Assembly: GCF_028765165.1 (NCBI RefSeq) | Contig: NZ_JARADB010000009.1 | Coordinates: 1-64,000 of the forward strand | From: Paenibacillus sp. MAHUQ-63 | GTDB taxonomy: Bacteria; Bacillota; Bacilli; Paenibacillales; NBRC-103111 | Reading direction: 5' to 3' | DNA: 64,000 nt | Part shown: positions 15,091-24,264 of the stretch, one piece after another | Numbering within the stretch: the stretch's first letter is position 1 | Layout: the number at the start of each line of letters is the position of its first letter | Notes under the pieces: model-generated | Told to the model about the DNA's origin: nothing | The model's database searches: none | Seen by the model: only the letters and a program-made list of their open reading frames with translations | Program-made: the position numbers and the translations under genes

Positions 15091-16734
15091 ATGTACAGGG
15101 TTCTGGTAGTTGACGATGAGATGATTATTGCAGACGGATTATGCGAGGTGCTGCAGGGGATTCCACAGCTGGAGTTAGACGTATATAAAGCCTATTCGGG
15201 CATGGAGGCATTGCGGCTTTTTGACCGGACTCGTTTCGATATTGTGCTGACGGATATCCGGATGCCGGAGCTCGACGGCTTGCAGCTGCTGGAGAAAATC
15301 CGTGAGAGATGGCCGCAGTGCAGGGTGATTTTCCTTACGGGTTATAACGAATTTGCCTATGTGTATTCGGCTATCCAGTATGAGGGGGTCAGTTATTTAC
15401 TGAAAACGGAAGGCTATCCGAAGGTGATCCAGATGGTGGAGCATGCCGTTATGGAAATTGAAACCGAGTTCAAGGCGCAGTCCCTGCTCATGAATGCGCA
15501 GCAGCAGCTGGATGATATGAGAGGGATGCTGCAAAACGAGTATGTGAAGCGGATTCTAAACGATCAGCTGGATGTACGAGAGATTCATCAAGAACAATTC
15601 AATGAATTGGCGATTCCGCTGCAAGCCGACCGTCCTGTCCTCCTCATGATAGGCCGAATGAACGGTATGCCGGGCAAGATGACGTATTCGGAGAAATCGC
15701 GGCAGCTCTACCGGATTAAGCTGATCGCTGAGCCCTATCTGGCTTCGCATGTGTCTTTTGTGGCAGCGGTGAATGAACATATGGATCTGGTGTGGTTCAT
15801 TCAGCCGTTCCAAGATCATATGGAGAGGGAAGGCTGGGATCGCACCTTGACCTTCATGAAAGGGACGGTGGAATTAATCCAGGCGGCGTGCCGCGAATCC
15901 GTCGGTGCCGTGCTGTCCTTTGTGCTGGATGACAGCACGGTTGTCTGGCGCGAGGCCGCCGAGCGGTTCTCGACGCTAACGATGCTGATGAATTATCGCA
16001 TCGGCCAAGGCGGCGGCATGCTGCTGCTGGACAAGCAGCATGTAGAGGGCGGCCATCGCGAGAAGCCGCAGATCCGGCAAGCCAAGCTGGATCAGCTCGC
16101 AGATCAATTGGAGCACGGGCAGCGAGCCGACTTTAACAGTACGCTGCTCGCCTGTGCGGCCTCTGTACAAGAGATTGACAGCATGCATGATGTTCCTGCA
16201 CAAGAGCTGTATTATGCCATCGGATTGGTCTTCTTATCCTATATGAATCGTTGGCATTTGGTAGAGACCGTGGCGGAGCAGATCGGACTTCATAAGCTGA
16301 TGCAGCCGGGCGAGCATGAATCCTGGAAGGTGGCTTTTGACTATCTAGGGCGTGTTGAGGACATTCTGTTCAACCTTCAGAACCAAGAAGAGGAGAGAAG
16401 GGCGAATGCGATTATCGGATTCATTCAGAAGCATATTAGAGATCATCTGCACAACCCGGACGAAATCTCGCTGGTGAAATTAGCCGAGCTGGTATATTTC
16501 AATCCTTCCTACCTCTCCCGCTTGTTTAAGCAAGTGACCGGAACCAATCTATCCGACTATATCTCCGCTGCTCGATTGGCGAAAGCGAAAGCGCTGCTGG
16601 AGAATCCGAATATTAAAATTCAAGATGTGGCCGAACAGGTCGGGTATGGAACCGCTACGAACTTTACGAGGTATTTCCGCAAGGCAGCGCACATGACACC
16701 GCTCGAATATCGGGCTACGATCATGAACAAGTAA
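15091..16734 (+). CDS. YesN-type AraC response regulator
   Basis: A 547-residue regulator with an N-terminal receiver domain (VLVVDDEMIIADG; phospho-acceptor Asp55 in LTDIRMPELDGL; the conserved Lys in LLKTEG), a long middle region and a C-terminal AraC-type double helix-turn-helix (LVKLAELVYFNPSYLSRLFK and IKIQDVAEQVGYGTATNFTR). It is coupled to the sensor kinase upstream with a 3-base gap and is expected to activate the binding-protein promoter at 16765 in response to the sugar sensed outside the cell. Confidence 0.93.
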   Translation: MYRVLVVDDEMIIADGLCEVLQGIPQLELDVYKAYSGMEALRLFDRTRFDIVLTDIRMPELDGLQLLEKIRERWPQCRVIFLTGYNEFAYVYSAIQYEGVSYLLKTEGYPKVIQMVEHAVMEIETEFKAQSLLMNAQQQLDDMRGMLQNEYVKRILNDQLDVREIHQEQFNELAIPLQADRPVLLMIGRMNGMPGKMTYSEKSRQLYRIKLIAEPYLASHVSFVAAVNEHMDLVWFIQPFQDHMEREGWDRTLTFMKGTVELIQAACRESVGAVLSFVLDDSTVVWREAAERFSTLTMLMNYRIGQGGGMLLLDKQHVEGGHREKPQIRQAKLDQLADQLEHGQRADFNSTLLACAASVQEIDSMHDVPAQELYYAIGLVFLSYMNRWHLVETVAEQIGLHKLMQPGEHESWKVAFDYLGRVEDILFNLQNQEEERRANAIIGFIQKHIRDHLHNPDEISLVKLAELVYFNPSYLSRLFKQVTGTNLSDYISAARLAKAKALLENPNIKIQDVAEQVGYGTATNFTRYFRKAAHMTPLEYRATIMNK

Positions 16735-16764
16735 ACAAGTGATTCAAATGTAAAGACATGAATA

Positions 16765-16793
16765 TTGAATGCCGAATGAATGCGCTTTACCAT
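16765..16793 (+). promoter_or_regulatory. probable promoter of the first sugar ABC operon
   Basis: TTGAAT (16765-16770), a 17-bp spacer and TACCAT (16788-16793) lie in the 108-bp gap between the response regulator and the binding-protein gene. The -10 box is weak, as expected for an activator-dependent promoter. Confidence 0.45.
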
Positions 16794-16842
16794 TAGAGAG
16801 GTAGGCATGCTACTACATGATCGATCTTTCGGGGAGGTTCAC

Positions 16843-18507
16843 ATGAGAAAAAGAGATAAAGCCAAATCAGCCGTTATTCTCTCGGCAGCAGGACTAATGG
16901 TGCTCTCAGCTTGCAGTTCATCAAGTACGGAAGACAACACGGCCAAAGCAACGGAGAAGCCGGGCGCAGCAACGCCTCCAGCCAACCTGATGGCCAAGTA
17001 TGAGAAGCCGGTCGATATTACCGCCTGGCGTTACACGGAAGCCACCTACAAGTACGAAAACGGCGATACCATTGAAAATAACATTTATACAAAAGCCTAT
17101 CAGAATGAGCTCGGGATCAACTTGAAATACCAGTGGACCGTGCCCATCGAGCAATTCGATCAAAAGCTGAATGTGGCGATTGCCGCTGGAGATTTGCCGG
17201 ATATCATGTGGCTGAAGAATAAGCAGCTCACCGACCTGACGGATAATGATATGCTCTATGATTTGACCGAGCTGTATGAGAAATATGCATCGCCTATGGC
17301 GAAGAGCATCCTGCAGCAGGATCAGAAGGCCTTCAACACCGCCAAAATCGGCGGCAAGCTGATGGCGATTCCACAAACGTCATCGGCGATTGACGGACTC
17401 CCGCTATTTTATGTTCGAACGGATTGGCTGAACAAGCTGGGACTCTCCGAACCGAAATCGATGAAGGATGTTCTGGCTGTAGCGGAAGCGTTCACGAAGA
17501 AGGATCCGGACGGCAACGGCAAGGATGATACGTTCGGGATGGCGTTTACGAAAACGTTTTTGACCGATTCCCATTTCGGCACGTCGGGCTTCTTCTCCGG
17601 CTTTCATGCCTATGCGGGCAAATGGGTGAAGAATGCCTCCGGCAACTTGGTTTATGGAAGCACTTTACCGGAAACCAAGGCTGCGCTGAAGCAATTGCAG
17701 GACATGTACGCACAAGGGCTGCTGGATAAAGAATTCGGTGTCAAAGACCGCGCGAAAGTTACGGAGTCTGTAGCCGGCGGCAAAGTGGGTATCTTCTATG
17801 GCAGCATGTCCGCGCCGCTCTCGATCACGCAGAAGAATATCGACAACGATCCGAAGGCGGAATGGAAAGCGATTCCACTGCTTTCTATCGATGATAAGAA
17901 GGCTACGCCAATCGGTAAAATGCCGATTCAACGGTATTATGCCGTCAGCAAGAAGAGCAAAAATCCGGAAGCGATTATCAAATTACTCAACTTCGCGATG
18001 GATGGCTATGACGAAAGCAAGAAGCCTAACCCAGAGATGAGCTTCAGCAAAACGAATATCCCTGTTTATCTCTACAGCTTAATGAATCCGGAGCCTGCGA
18101 ATAAAAACTTGAACGCACATCATAATGCGCTCAGCGCGATTGCTGCGAACGATCCTTCCAAGCTGTCGACAGAAGAGAAGGGCTACTACGACAAAATCGT
18201 AGATTTCCGTAAAGGAAATAAAGCGAATTGGGGAACAGAGCGCGTCTTCGGTTCGCCAAGCTCCTTCGATGTCATCTCTCAATATGTAAAAGATGATAAC
18301 TACATGCTGGACGCCTTCTATGGCGCAGCGACACCGACGATGGTGGAGAAGAACGCCTCCCTTCAGAAGATGGAGGAGGAAGTATTCACGAAAATTATTA
18401 TGGGTCAATCCATCGATACGTTTGACAAATTCGTTGAAGATTGGAAGAAGCTTGGCGGCGATCAGATCGCGAAAGAAGTGAACGACTGGTACGCGAAAAA
18501 TAAATAA
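16843..18507 (+). CDS. extracellular sugar-binding lipoprotein
   Basis: A 554-residue solute-binding protein of the LplA/YtcQ type (family 1 extracellular solute-binding, large form). The signal peptide ends with the lipobox LSAC, and a Ser/Thr-rich linker follows the cysteine, so it should be anchored on the outer face of the membrane. DPDGNGKDDTFGMAF is the calcium-loop-like segment typical of this group. ATG 16843 is used because GGGGAGGTTCAC precedes it. It delivers a sugar or oligosaccharide to the two permeases downstream. No ATPase gene is present; such importers normally share an MsmX-type ATPase encoded elsewhere. Confidence 0.93.
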   Translation: MRKRDKAKSAVILSAAGLMVLSACSSSSTEDNTAKATEKPGAATPPANLMAKYEKPVDITAWRYTEATYKYENGDTIENNIYTKAYQNELGINLKYQWTVPIEQFDQKLNVAIAAGDLPDIMWLKNKQLTDLTDNDMLYDLTELYEKYASPMAKSILQQDQKAFNTAKIGGKLMAIPQTSSAIDGLPLFYVRTDWLNKLGLSEPKSMKDVLAVAEAFTKKDPDGNGKDDTFGMAFTKTFLTDSHFGTSGFFSGFHAYAGKWVKNASGNLVYGSTLPETKAALKQLQDMYAQGLLDKEFGVKDRAKVTESVAGGKVGIFYGSMSAPLSITQKNIDNDPKAEWKAIPLLSIDDKKATPIGKMPIQRYYAVSKKSKNPEAIIKLLNFAMDGYDESKKPNPEMSFSKTNIPVYLYSLMNPEPANKNLNAHHNALSAIAANDPSKLSTEEKGYYDKIVDFRKGNKANWGTERVFGSPSSFDVISQYVKDDNYMLDAFYGAATPTMVEKNASLQKMEEEVFTKIIMGQSIDTFDKFVEDWKKLGGDQIAKEVNDWYAKNK

Positions 18508-18543
18508 GTATCGGACAGCCTAATAAGACGAGACGAAAGCTTA

Positions 18544-18577
18544 GGGGAAAGCGGTCGTAACACTGCTTTCCCCTTCG
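18544..18577 (+). terminator. hairpin between binding-protein and permease genes
   Basis: GGGGAAAGC and GCTTTCCCC form a perfect 9-bp stem with a 12-base loop, followed by TTCGTTATT. In such operons a partial terminator or RNA-stabilising hairpin at this place keeps the binding protein in excess over the permeases. Confidence 0.6.
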
Positions 18578-18613
18578 TTATTCGTCCACCAATGCAAACG
18601 GAGAGGAGTACAA

Positions 18614-19513
18614 GTGGAGATGAATAAAAAACTGCAGGAAATTCCTTTGCATCTCATGCTGCTGCCAGGCGTCATCCTTACCCTGATTTTTAACTATGTC
18701 CCGATCGCAGGGATTGTCATTGCCTTTCAGAAGTTTGTACCATCCAAGGGCATTTTCCATTCCAAATGGATCGGACTCGATAATTTCCGCTATATGCTGG
18801 AGATGCCCAATTTTTCGAGCGTTGTATGGAACACTGTTTTTATCGCCGTGATGAAAATTATTGTTCATTTAATCGTGCCTGTTATTTTTGCTCTGCTGCT
18901 GAATGAGGTTATTAGCACGGCATTCAAACGTACTGTACAAACCATCATCTATTTCCCCTATTTCCTGTCCTGGGTTATTCTGGGGGGCATTCTCATCGAT
19001 ATCCTTTCGCCATCCGCCGGCATTGTGAATCAATTTCTGGGTCTGATCGGCATCGAGCCTATCTTTTTCCTTGGCAATGAAAACTGGTTTCCTTTCACAC
19101 TTGTCGCATCAGACACTTGGAAGGAATTTGGATATAGCACGATTGTGTATTTAGCCGCCCTGACGGCGATCGATCAATCTCTGTATGAAGCTGCGGTCAT
19201 GGATGGGGCTAATCGCTGGAAGCAGACGCTTCATGTTACAATCCCCGGCATGATGCCGATCGTCACGCTAATGACCGTATTAAGCTTAGGCAACGTACTG
19301 AATGCGGGATTCGATCAGGTGTTCAATCTGTACAGTCCAATGGTTTATAGCACGGGTGATATTATTGATACGATGGTGTACCGAATCGGGTTAGTAGATG
19401 CGCAATACGGCGTAGCGACGGCGGTTGGATTGTTTAAATCCGTGATTGCCTTCATCCTCATCGTGATCTCCAATAAGCTTGCCAATCGATTTACCGGTTA
19501 TCGGATTTTCTAG
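18614..19513 (+). CDS. ABC sugar permease, LplB type
   Basis: A 299-residue inner-membrane permease with six predicted helices, beginning HLMLLPGVILTLIFNYVPIA. The EAA loop that contacts the ATPase is seen as LYEAAVMDGANRWKQTLHVT. GTG 18614 follows GAGAGGAG closely; an ATG six bases on is the alternative start. It pairs with the permease at 19529 to form the channel for the sugar delivered by the lipoprotein upstream. Confidence 0.93.
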   Translation: MEMNKKLQEIPLHLMLLPGVILTLIFNYVPIAGIVIAFQKFVPSKGIFHSKWIGLDNFRYMLEMPNFSSVVWNTVFIAVMKIIVHLIVPVIFALLLNEVISTAFKRTVQTIIYFPYFLSWVILGGILIDILSPSAGIVNQFLGLIGIEPIFFLGNENWFPFTLVASDTWKEFGYSTIVYLAALTAIDQSLYEAAVMDGANRWKQTLHVTIPGMMPIVTLMTVLSLGNVLNAGFDQVFNLYSPMVYSTGDIIDTMVYRIGLVDAQYGVATAVGLFKSVIAFILIVISNKLANRFTGYRIF

Positions 19514-19528
19514 GTAGGGGGTAAGGTT

Positions 19529-20407
19529 ATGCAAAAAATGACAGTGAGCAGAAAAATATTTCTGTTATTCAACTATATTTTGTTGGGGTTAATCGCCTTT
19601 CTATGTCTCCTGCCGCTGATCAACGTATTAGCTGTCTCATTTAGCTCCAGTAGCGCTGCGGCAGCGGGATTCGTGAAGCTATGGCCGGTGGATTTCACGA
19701 TTGCCTCTTACAAACATGCCCTAACGAAGAGGGAGTTTATGGAGGGCCTGTACGTTTCGGTACAACGCGTAGTGCTGGGGTATGTGATCAATATGGCCAT
19801 TACGATCCTCATTGCCTACCCGCTTTCCAAAGAAACGAGCGTGCTTCGTTCAAGGAACGTGTATGCTTGGTTCTTCATCATCACTATGCTGTTTCACGGC
19901 GGATTAATTCCCAGCTATATGACCATGAAAGCACTTGGCTTGCTGGATACGATATGGGCGTTGGTGCTGCCGGGAGCTGTGCACGTGTTCAATATGATTC
20001 TGCTGCTGAATTTCTTTCGGAACTTGCCGAAGGAAATTGAAGAGGCTGCCTACATCGATGGAGCGGGCCATTGGAAGGTGCTGTGGAGCATGTACATTCC
20101 ATTATCCAAGCCTGCGCTCGCAACGATCACGTTATTCACCGTCGTGATGCATTGGAATTCTTGGTTCGACGGCTTGATCTACATGAACTCGCCTTCGAAT
20201 TATCCGCTGCAAAGCTATTTGCAAACGATTATCGTCAATCCTGACTCCAGTACGCTGTCATCAACCGAGCTTTATATGTCCGAGGTATCGGACCGTACGT
20301 TCAAAGCGGCGCAAGTCTTCCTTGCGGCATTCCCGATTTTGATTTTTTACCCCTTTCTACAAAAATATTTCATGAAGGGCCTCGTCATGGGCAGCGTGAA
20401 GGGTTAA
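19529..20407 (+). CDS. ABC sugar permease, LplC/YtcP type
   Basis: A 292-residue six-helix permease of the carbohydrate ABC family. The EAA loop reads EIEEAAYIDGAGHWKVLW, and the C-terminal FMKGLVMGSVKG tail is characteristic of the YtcP/LplC group. It follows its partner permease by 15 bp with GTAGGGGGTAAGG as ribosome-binding site. A short terminator lies after it, so the glycosidases downstream may be expressed at a different level. Confidence 0.93.
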   Translation: MQKMTVSRKIFLLFNYILLGLIAFLCLLPLINVLAVSFSSSSAAAAGFVKLWPVDFTIASYKHALTKREFMEGLYVSVQRVVLGYVINMAITILIAYPLSKETSVLRSRNVYAWFFIITMLFHGGLIPSYMTMKALGLLDTIWALVLPGAVHVFNMILLLNFFRNLPKEIEEAAYIDGAGHWKVLWSMYIPLSKPALATITLFTVVMHWNSWFDGLIYMNSPSNYPLQSYLQTIIVNPDSSTLSSTELYMSEVSDRTFKAAQVFLAAFPILIFYPFLQKYFMKGLVMGSVKG

Positions 20408-20436
20408 GGCAACCTGATCATAGACTGAGCGAATTG

Positions 20437-20458
20437 GGCTGCCTTTGGCAGTCTTTTT
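20437..20458 (+). terminator. small intrinsic terminator
   Basis: GGCTGCC-TTT-GGCAGTC is a tight hairpin with one G-T pair, followed by TTTTT. It lies between the permease and glycosidase genes. Confidence 0.65.
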
Positions 20459-20480
20459 CATCAAGGAGGAATAAGAAGGT

Positions 20481-22136
20481 ATGCATGAACAACTATTGAA
20501 CCGGCTTCGGGGCCTCTCCGTAGAGGAGCAGGTGGGTCAGCTGAAAAAAGCGACGGACGGAGACGTGCTCCAAGCCTGGCAGCAATCCGGAGTGAAGTTC
20601 GCATCGACGGGCGGCCGTCTCGAGGCAACCTATTACACGGCGCTGCGCAAGCTGCTGGATTGCATCGTGCCAACGATGGGGGAAGCCCCTGTCCTGCACG
20701 AAGGCGGCATTTATTTGGGGTGCTGGATGGAAAGCACGGGAACGATCAATAATGAGCTGCTATCGCGTTTCCTGCCGGCGGTATCGGAGGACACCTTTGA
20801 GCTATTTGCGGACTATCAGAAGGAAGACGGGCAGATGCCCTATAAAATAACGGAAAACGGTCCGGCTTACCGGCAAATTCAGATGGTAACGCCGCTGGCT
20901 CGCAGCGTGTGGAATCACTATACGCTGAATGGACGCAATCAAGCCTTTCTGAGAAAAATGTATGAGGCGATGGCACGCTTTGACAAGTGGCTGGCGACGT
21001 ACCGCGATACACGGCAAACCGGCTGCGTAGAAGCCTTTTGCACGTTTGATACAGGGCATGACCTGTCTCCGCGGTTCTGGCATGTGCCGGATTCCGCGCA
21101 TCTTGACGATGCGAGACAGTATAATCCGGACTCTCCGATTTTGCCTTTCTTAGCGCCGGATTTGACGGCGAATGTATATTGCCAGCGGCTTTATTTATCG
21201 CGCATAGCCCGAGAGCTGGGGGATGCGGAGGCGGCTGCGGGCTGGGAAGCCAAGGCTCAACAAAGCTTGGATAGCTTGTTTGAACATTGCTACGACAGGG
21301 CGGATGCCTTCTTCTACGATGTGGATCGGAACGGTGAATGGGTCCGCATTCAGTCGGATGTTCTCTTGCGGGTGTTGGCTTGCGAGGTGGGCGATGGCGA
21401 ATTCTTTGCGGCTTCGCTGCGGAAGTATTTGCTCAATACGAGCAAATTTTTCGCCAAATATCCGTTTACCTCCATTGCCATGGATGACCCCCGCTTTGAT
21501 CCGTTCTCCAGCTACAATACGTGGGCAGGCACATCCAATTTCTTGAGTTTGATCCGTACGCCGCACGCCTTCGAGCATCATCATCGTTATGTGGAGCTGA
21601 CGTGGGTGCTGAATCCGATCGTTACGGCCTTGGCGCAGATGACGCGTTTTGCGCAAACTGTTAGCCCTTGGACAGGGAAAGAGGGCTTTACGGAGTCCTA
21701 TTCGCCTGCCATTCTGTGCCTATTAGACTTCGTTGAGCGGATGAGCGGCATCGTGCCAAGGCCTGATGGGGAACTCTGGTTCACTTCATTAATCCCGTAT
21801 CCGCAGGACCATGGCGAGGTGACGGCCGCCGAGATCGGCTACAGCCGAATCATCGATGGGGTCACGTTTGAATGCCTGACGACAAAGGAAGGAAGCACCG
21901 TCTATCGTAACGGCGAAGCCTATTTGCAAATCCCGAGCGGGACTCGGGCTGTGACCGACAGAAGCGGCCGATTGAAAGCCGTCATCGGGATGAATGTGCG
22001 TACAATTGAAGGAACGGTTAGGTATGAAGGACAAGAGCTTCCTCTTGTGGTGAAGGGAAATGAGCAAGTCGAGCTGTCACAAGGACGATTCATCCGTGTG
22101 CGCGATCTAGGCATTATCTATCCAACGTATCGATAA
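20481..22136 (+). CDS. (alpha/alpha)6-barrel glycoside hydrolase-like protein
   Basis: A 551-residue protein without signal peptide, so cytoplasmic. The part EAFCTFDTGHDLSPRFWHVP (near residue 195) and the helical pattern with PDLTANVYCQRLYLSRIARE resemble the MGH1-like / clan GH-G barrel seen in GH37 and GH63 enzymes, where the DTG-D-SPR segment carries the catalytic acid. A second conserved part, SSYNTWAGTSNFLSLI, comes later, and a small beta domain ends the protein. It lies behind the permeases and directly before a GH43 gene, and so likely processes the imported oligosaccharide. The bond it cuts is not predicted. Confidence 0.75.
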   Translation: MHEQLLNRLRGLSVEEQVGQLKKATDGDVLQAWQQSGVKFASTGGRLEATYYTALRKLLDCIVPTMGEAPVLHEGGIYLGCWMESTGTINNELLSRFLPAVSEDTFELFADYQKEDGQMPYKITENGPAYRQIQMVTPLARSVWNHYTLNGRNQAFLRKMYEAMARFDKWLATYRDTRQTGCVEAFCTFDTGHDLSPRFWHVPDSAHLDDARQYNPDSPILPFLAPDLTANVYCQRLYLSRIARELGDAEAAAGWEAKAQQSLDSLFEHCYDRADAFFYDVDRNGEWVRIQSDVLLRVLACEVGDGEFFAASLRKYLLNTSKFFAKYPFTSIAMDDPRFDPFSSYNTWAGTSNFLSLIRTPHAFEHHHRYVELTWVLNPIVTALAQMTRFAQTVSPWTGKEGFTESYSPAILCLLDFVERMSGIVPRPDGELWFTSLIPYPQDHGEVTAAEIGYSRIIDGVTFECLTTKEGSTVYRNGEAYLQIPSGTRAVTDRSGRLKAVIGMNVRTIEGTVRYEGQELPLVVKGNEQVELSQGRFIRVRDLGIIYPTYR

Positions 22137-22151
22137 AGGAGGTGTTCATCT

Positions 22152-23048
22152 ATGGCTGCGGTTCATAATCATCAATTGCAAGTGCGGGATCCCTTTGTCA
22201 TTCCCGTTCAAGCGGAAGGACTATACTACTTGTTCGGGAGTACGGATCCGAATATTTGGGGCAAGGGAATCGGGTTTGACGTGTACGTGGGGAGAGACCT
22301 GGAAACCTGGGAAGGGCCTTACCAGGTCTTCCGGCCCGATGCGGACTTCTACGCGGAGAACAATTTCTGGGCGCCGGAAGTGCACAAGTACGAGGGCCGC
22401 TTTTATATGTTCGCGACCTTCCGCCGGAAGGACAACAACTTGCTCGGCACCGCCGTGCTCGTCAGCGACAGCCTGTTAGGTCCTTTTACCCCGCATAGCG
22501 AGGGGCCGCTGACGCCGAAGGCATGGTGCTCGCTGGACGGGACTTTGTTTATCGATGAGGAGGGTCAGCCTTGGATGGTGTTCTGCAGAGAATGGCAGCA
22601 GGTAAGAGATGGCCAGGTTTGCGCGGTCCGCTTAACGAAAGATCTGAAGGGCACCATCGGAGAGCCTGAGCTTCTCTTTACCGCTTCACAAGCGAAGTGG
22701 CCGACTTCTTTCCAGCATGCGCGTTATCCAGGTCAAGACAACTACGTGACCGACGGACCTTCCATGTATCGTACAGCCAAGGGCGAGCTGATGATGCTAT
22801 GGGCTAGTTTTATTCACAATACGTATGCTGTCGGCGTAGCGAAGTCCGTATCCGGTCGGGTACAGGGGCCATGGGTACAGGAGGAAGAAGCTTTATTTCG
22901 AAGCGATGGCGGACATGGCATGCTATTCCATGCCTTCGACGGAACCCTGATGCTCGCGGTTCATACGCCGAATCAGACACCGAATGAGCGGCCGCTTTTC
23001 CTGCCGATTGAAGAGGTGAACGGCACGCTGAGAGTGCTTAAAGAATAG
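22152..23048 (+). CDS. GH43-like glycoside hydrolase
   Basis: A 298-residue five-bladed beta-propeller enzyme of the GH43 type, without signal peptide. The general base Asp is in RDPF (about residue 14), the pKa-modulating Asp in SLDGTLFIDEEG. The position that is normally the general-acid Glu (EGP/EAP in most GH43) reads VTDGPSMYR, an Asp-containing form that I believe also occurs in some related propeller subfamilies. Activity as arabinofuranosidase or xylosidase is therefore plausible but unproven. AAGGAGGTG stands 9 bases before the ATG. It closes the first carbohydrate locus and is followed by a terminator. Confidence 0.85.
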   Translation: MAAVHNHQLQVRDPFVIPVQAEGLYYLFGSTDPNIWGKGIGFDVYVGRDLETWEGPYQVFRPDADFYAENNFWAPEVHKYEGRFYMFATFRRKDNNLLGTAVLVSDSLLGPFTPHSEGPLTPKAWCSLDGTLFIDEEGQPWMVFCREWQQVRDGQVCAVRLTKDLKGTIGEPELLFTASQAKWPTSFQHARYPGQDNYVTDGPSMYRTAKGELMMLWASFIHNTYAVGVAKSVSGRVQGPWVQEEEALFRSDGGHGMLFHAFDGTLMLAVHTPNQTPNERPLFLPIEEVNGTLRVLKE

Positions 23049-23059
23049 GAACTAATTAG

Positions 23060-23084
23060 ACACCTCCGCTGAGGTGTTTTTTTT
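23060..23084 (+). terminator. intrinsic terminator
   Basis: ACACCTC-CGCT-GAGGTGT followed by a run of eight Ts. It ends the first carbohydrate operon. Confidence 0.92.
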
Positions 23085-23168
23085 ACGGATAAACGATTTG
23101 GATGATTTCAGGCATGTATGGGAATAATTTGTATCTGTATCAGCTAACTTCTTCAAAGGATGATTGCA

Positions 23169-23642
23169 ATGTCCATTGCGATTCTGGCTTTAATGGCATG
23201 GTTGGTGATGATTGTATTCTCGCTTGTGCCCAAAGGGTTAACACTTACGGAAATGGTTCTTCTATACTTCGTCATCGTCGTCTTAACCATTACGATATTC
23301 ACTATCCTTGATGTTAATCTGAACTGGGTTCCACTCACTCGCAAAGTTGAAGGTTCCTTTGCCATGTATATTTGTCGTTTCTTCGTAATCCCTCTTCTTG
23401 TCCTCATGGCTGCCTGCGTCCTCCTTTCGAACATGAAAGTGAAATGGCGTGTGGTTTTATCGGCGATCATCGTCATGGTCTTATCTGGGGCGGATCGGAT
23501 TTATTTGAGGCTTGATCTCATGGAGTTCGTGAGATGGAATGTAGGCTATTCCGTTCTCATGTACGGGGTATTTGTGATCCTCATCTGGCGTATTGCCCAT
23601 TGGTATATAGGCCTGGATAAGGAGGTCTCAAAAGAATCTTGA
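23169..23642 (+). CDS. multi-pass membrane protein, function unknown
   Basis: A 157-residue integral membrane protein with about five helices (for instance ILALMAWLVMIVFSLV, MVLLYFVIVVLTITIFTIL, VIPLLVLMAACVLLS, VVLSAIIVMVLSG and a C-terminal one). ATG 23169 is preferred because AAAGGATG lies at proper distance; the ATG at 23160 is too close. Its stop overlaps the TTG of the next gene by four bases (TTGA), so the two are translationally coupled. No family was assigned with certainty; the pair resembles the paired CBO0543-type small membrane proteins of Bacilli. Confidence 0.7.
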   Translation: MSIAILALMAWLVMIVFSLVPKGLTLTEMVLLYFVIVVLTITIFTILDVNLNWVPLTRKVEGSFAMYICRFFVIPLLVLMAACVLLSNMKVKWRVVLSAIIVMVLSGADRIYLRLDLMEFVRWNVGYSVLMYGVFVILIWRIAHWYIGLDKEVSKES

Positions 23643-24142
23643 GCGAAATTCGTTACGACTATTCCTTTAATCTGAATGAGTGGTTTATCGTCATTGCCCT
23701 CATTGTTGGAACCTTGATGGTATTATGGCTGCCACGACGTTTTTCTAAAAAGACGGCCTGCGTGTACCTGATGTGCGGCGTATTTAACGGTTTCTTTTTC
23801 GATCATACGTTGAGTGTGTTTCCGGTTAGTTTTTATGATATTAATGATACTTCCCGCTTTGAAGTGATGGACTTTTTTTCCCATGTGATGTACGCACCCT
23901 ACAGTTATCTTTTCTTTTATTTATATGACTTCTTCCGTGTCAAAACGAGTAATGCTATGTTGTACATTCTGGTATGGGCATTCGTAAGTACCGGTTTCGA
24001 GCGATTGTGCGTGCTAGTTGGGATCTTTCATTACCAACAAGGATATAGCATCTATTACTCTTTCTGCATTTATTTGGTCGTCTTGAGCTTGTGGGTGACC
24101 ATCTATCATGTCTTGAAGAATCATGGAGACCAACGTTTTTAG
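23639..24142 (+). CDS. CBO0543-like membrane protein
   Basis: A 167-residue protein with four or five membrane helices. NEWFIVIALIVGTLMVLWLPRR at the start and the FFSHVMYAPYSYLFFYLYDF segment resemble the CBO0543 family, which occurs in small clusters in Bacilli and has no known function. The start is TTG 23639, with AGGAGGT 13 bases upstream, overlapping the previous stop by four bases. The family assignment is from memory of its pattern and is moderate. Confidence 0.65.
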   Translation: MSEIRYDYSFNLNEWFIVIALIVGTLMVLWLPRRFSKKTACVYLMCGVFNGFFFDHTLSVFPVSFYDINDTSRFEVMDFFSHVMYAPYSYLFFYLYDFFRVKTSNAMLYILVWAFVSTGFERLCVLVGIFHYQQGYSIYYSFCIYLVVLSLWVTIYHVLKNHGDQRF

Positions 24143-24264
24143 CTATTCGCAAGGCCGGCAGCAATTGATTATGGTTCTAGAGGGTTAGTGTAATGAAGGG
24201 TTCAAAGGTTATAATAGAGCATACCTCGTTCTTCAAACTAGTAAGATGACAAAGGATGCCGATC

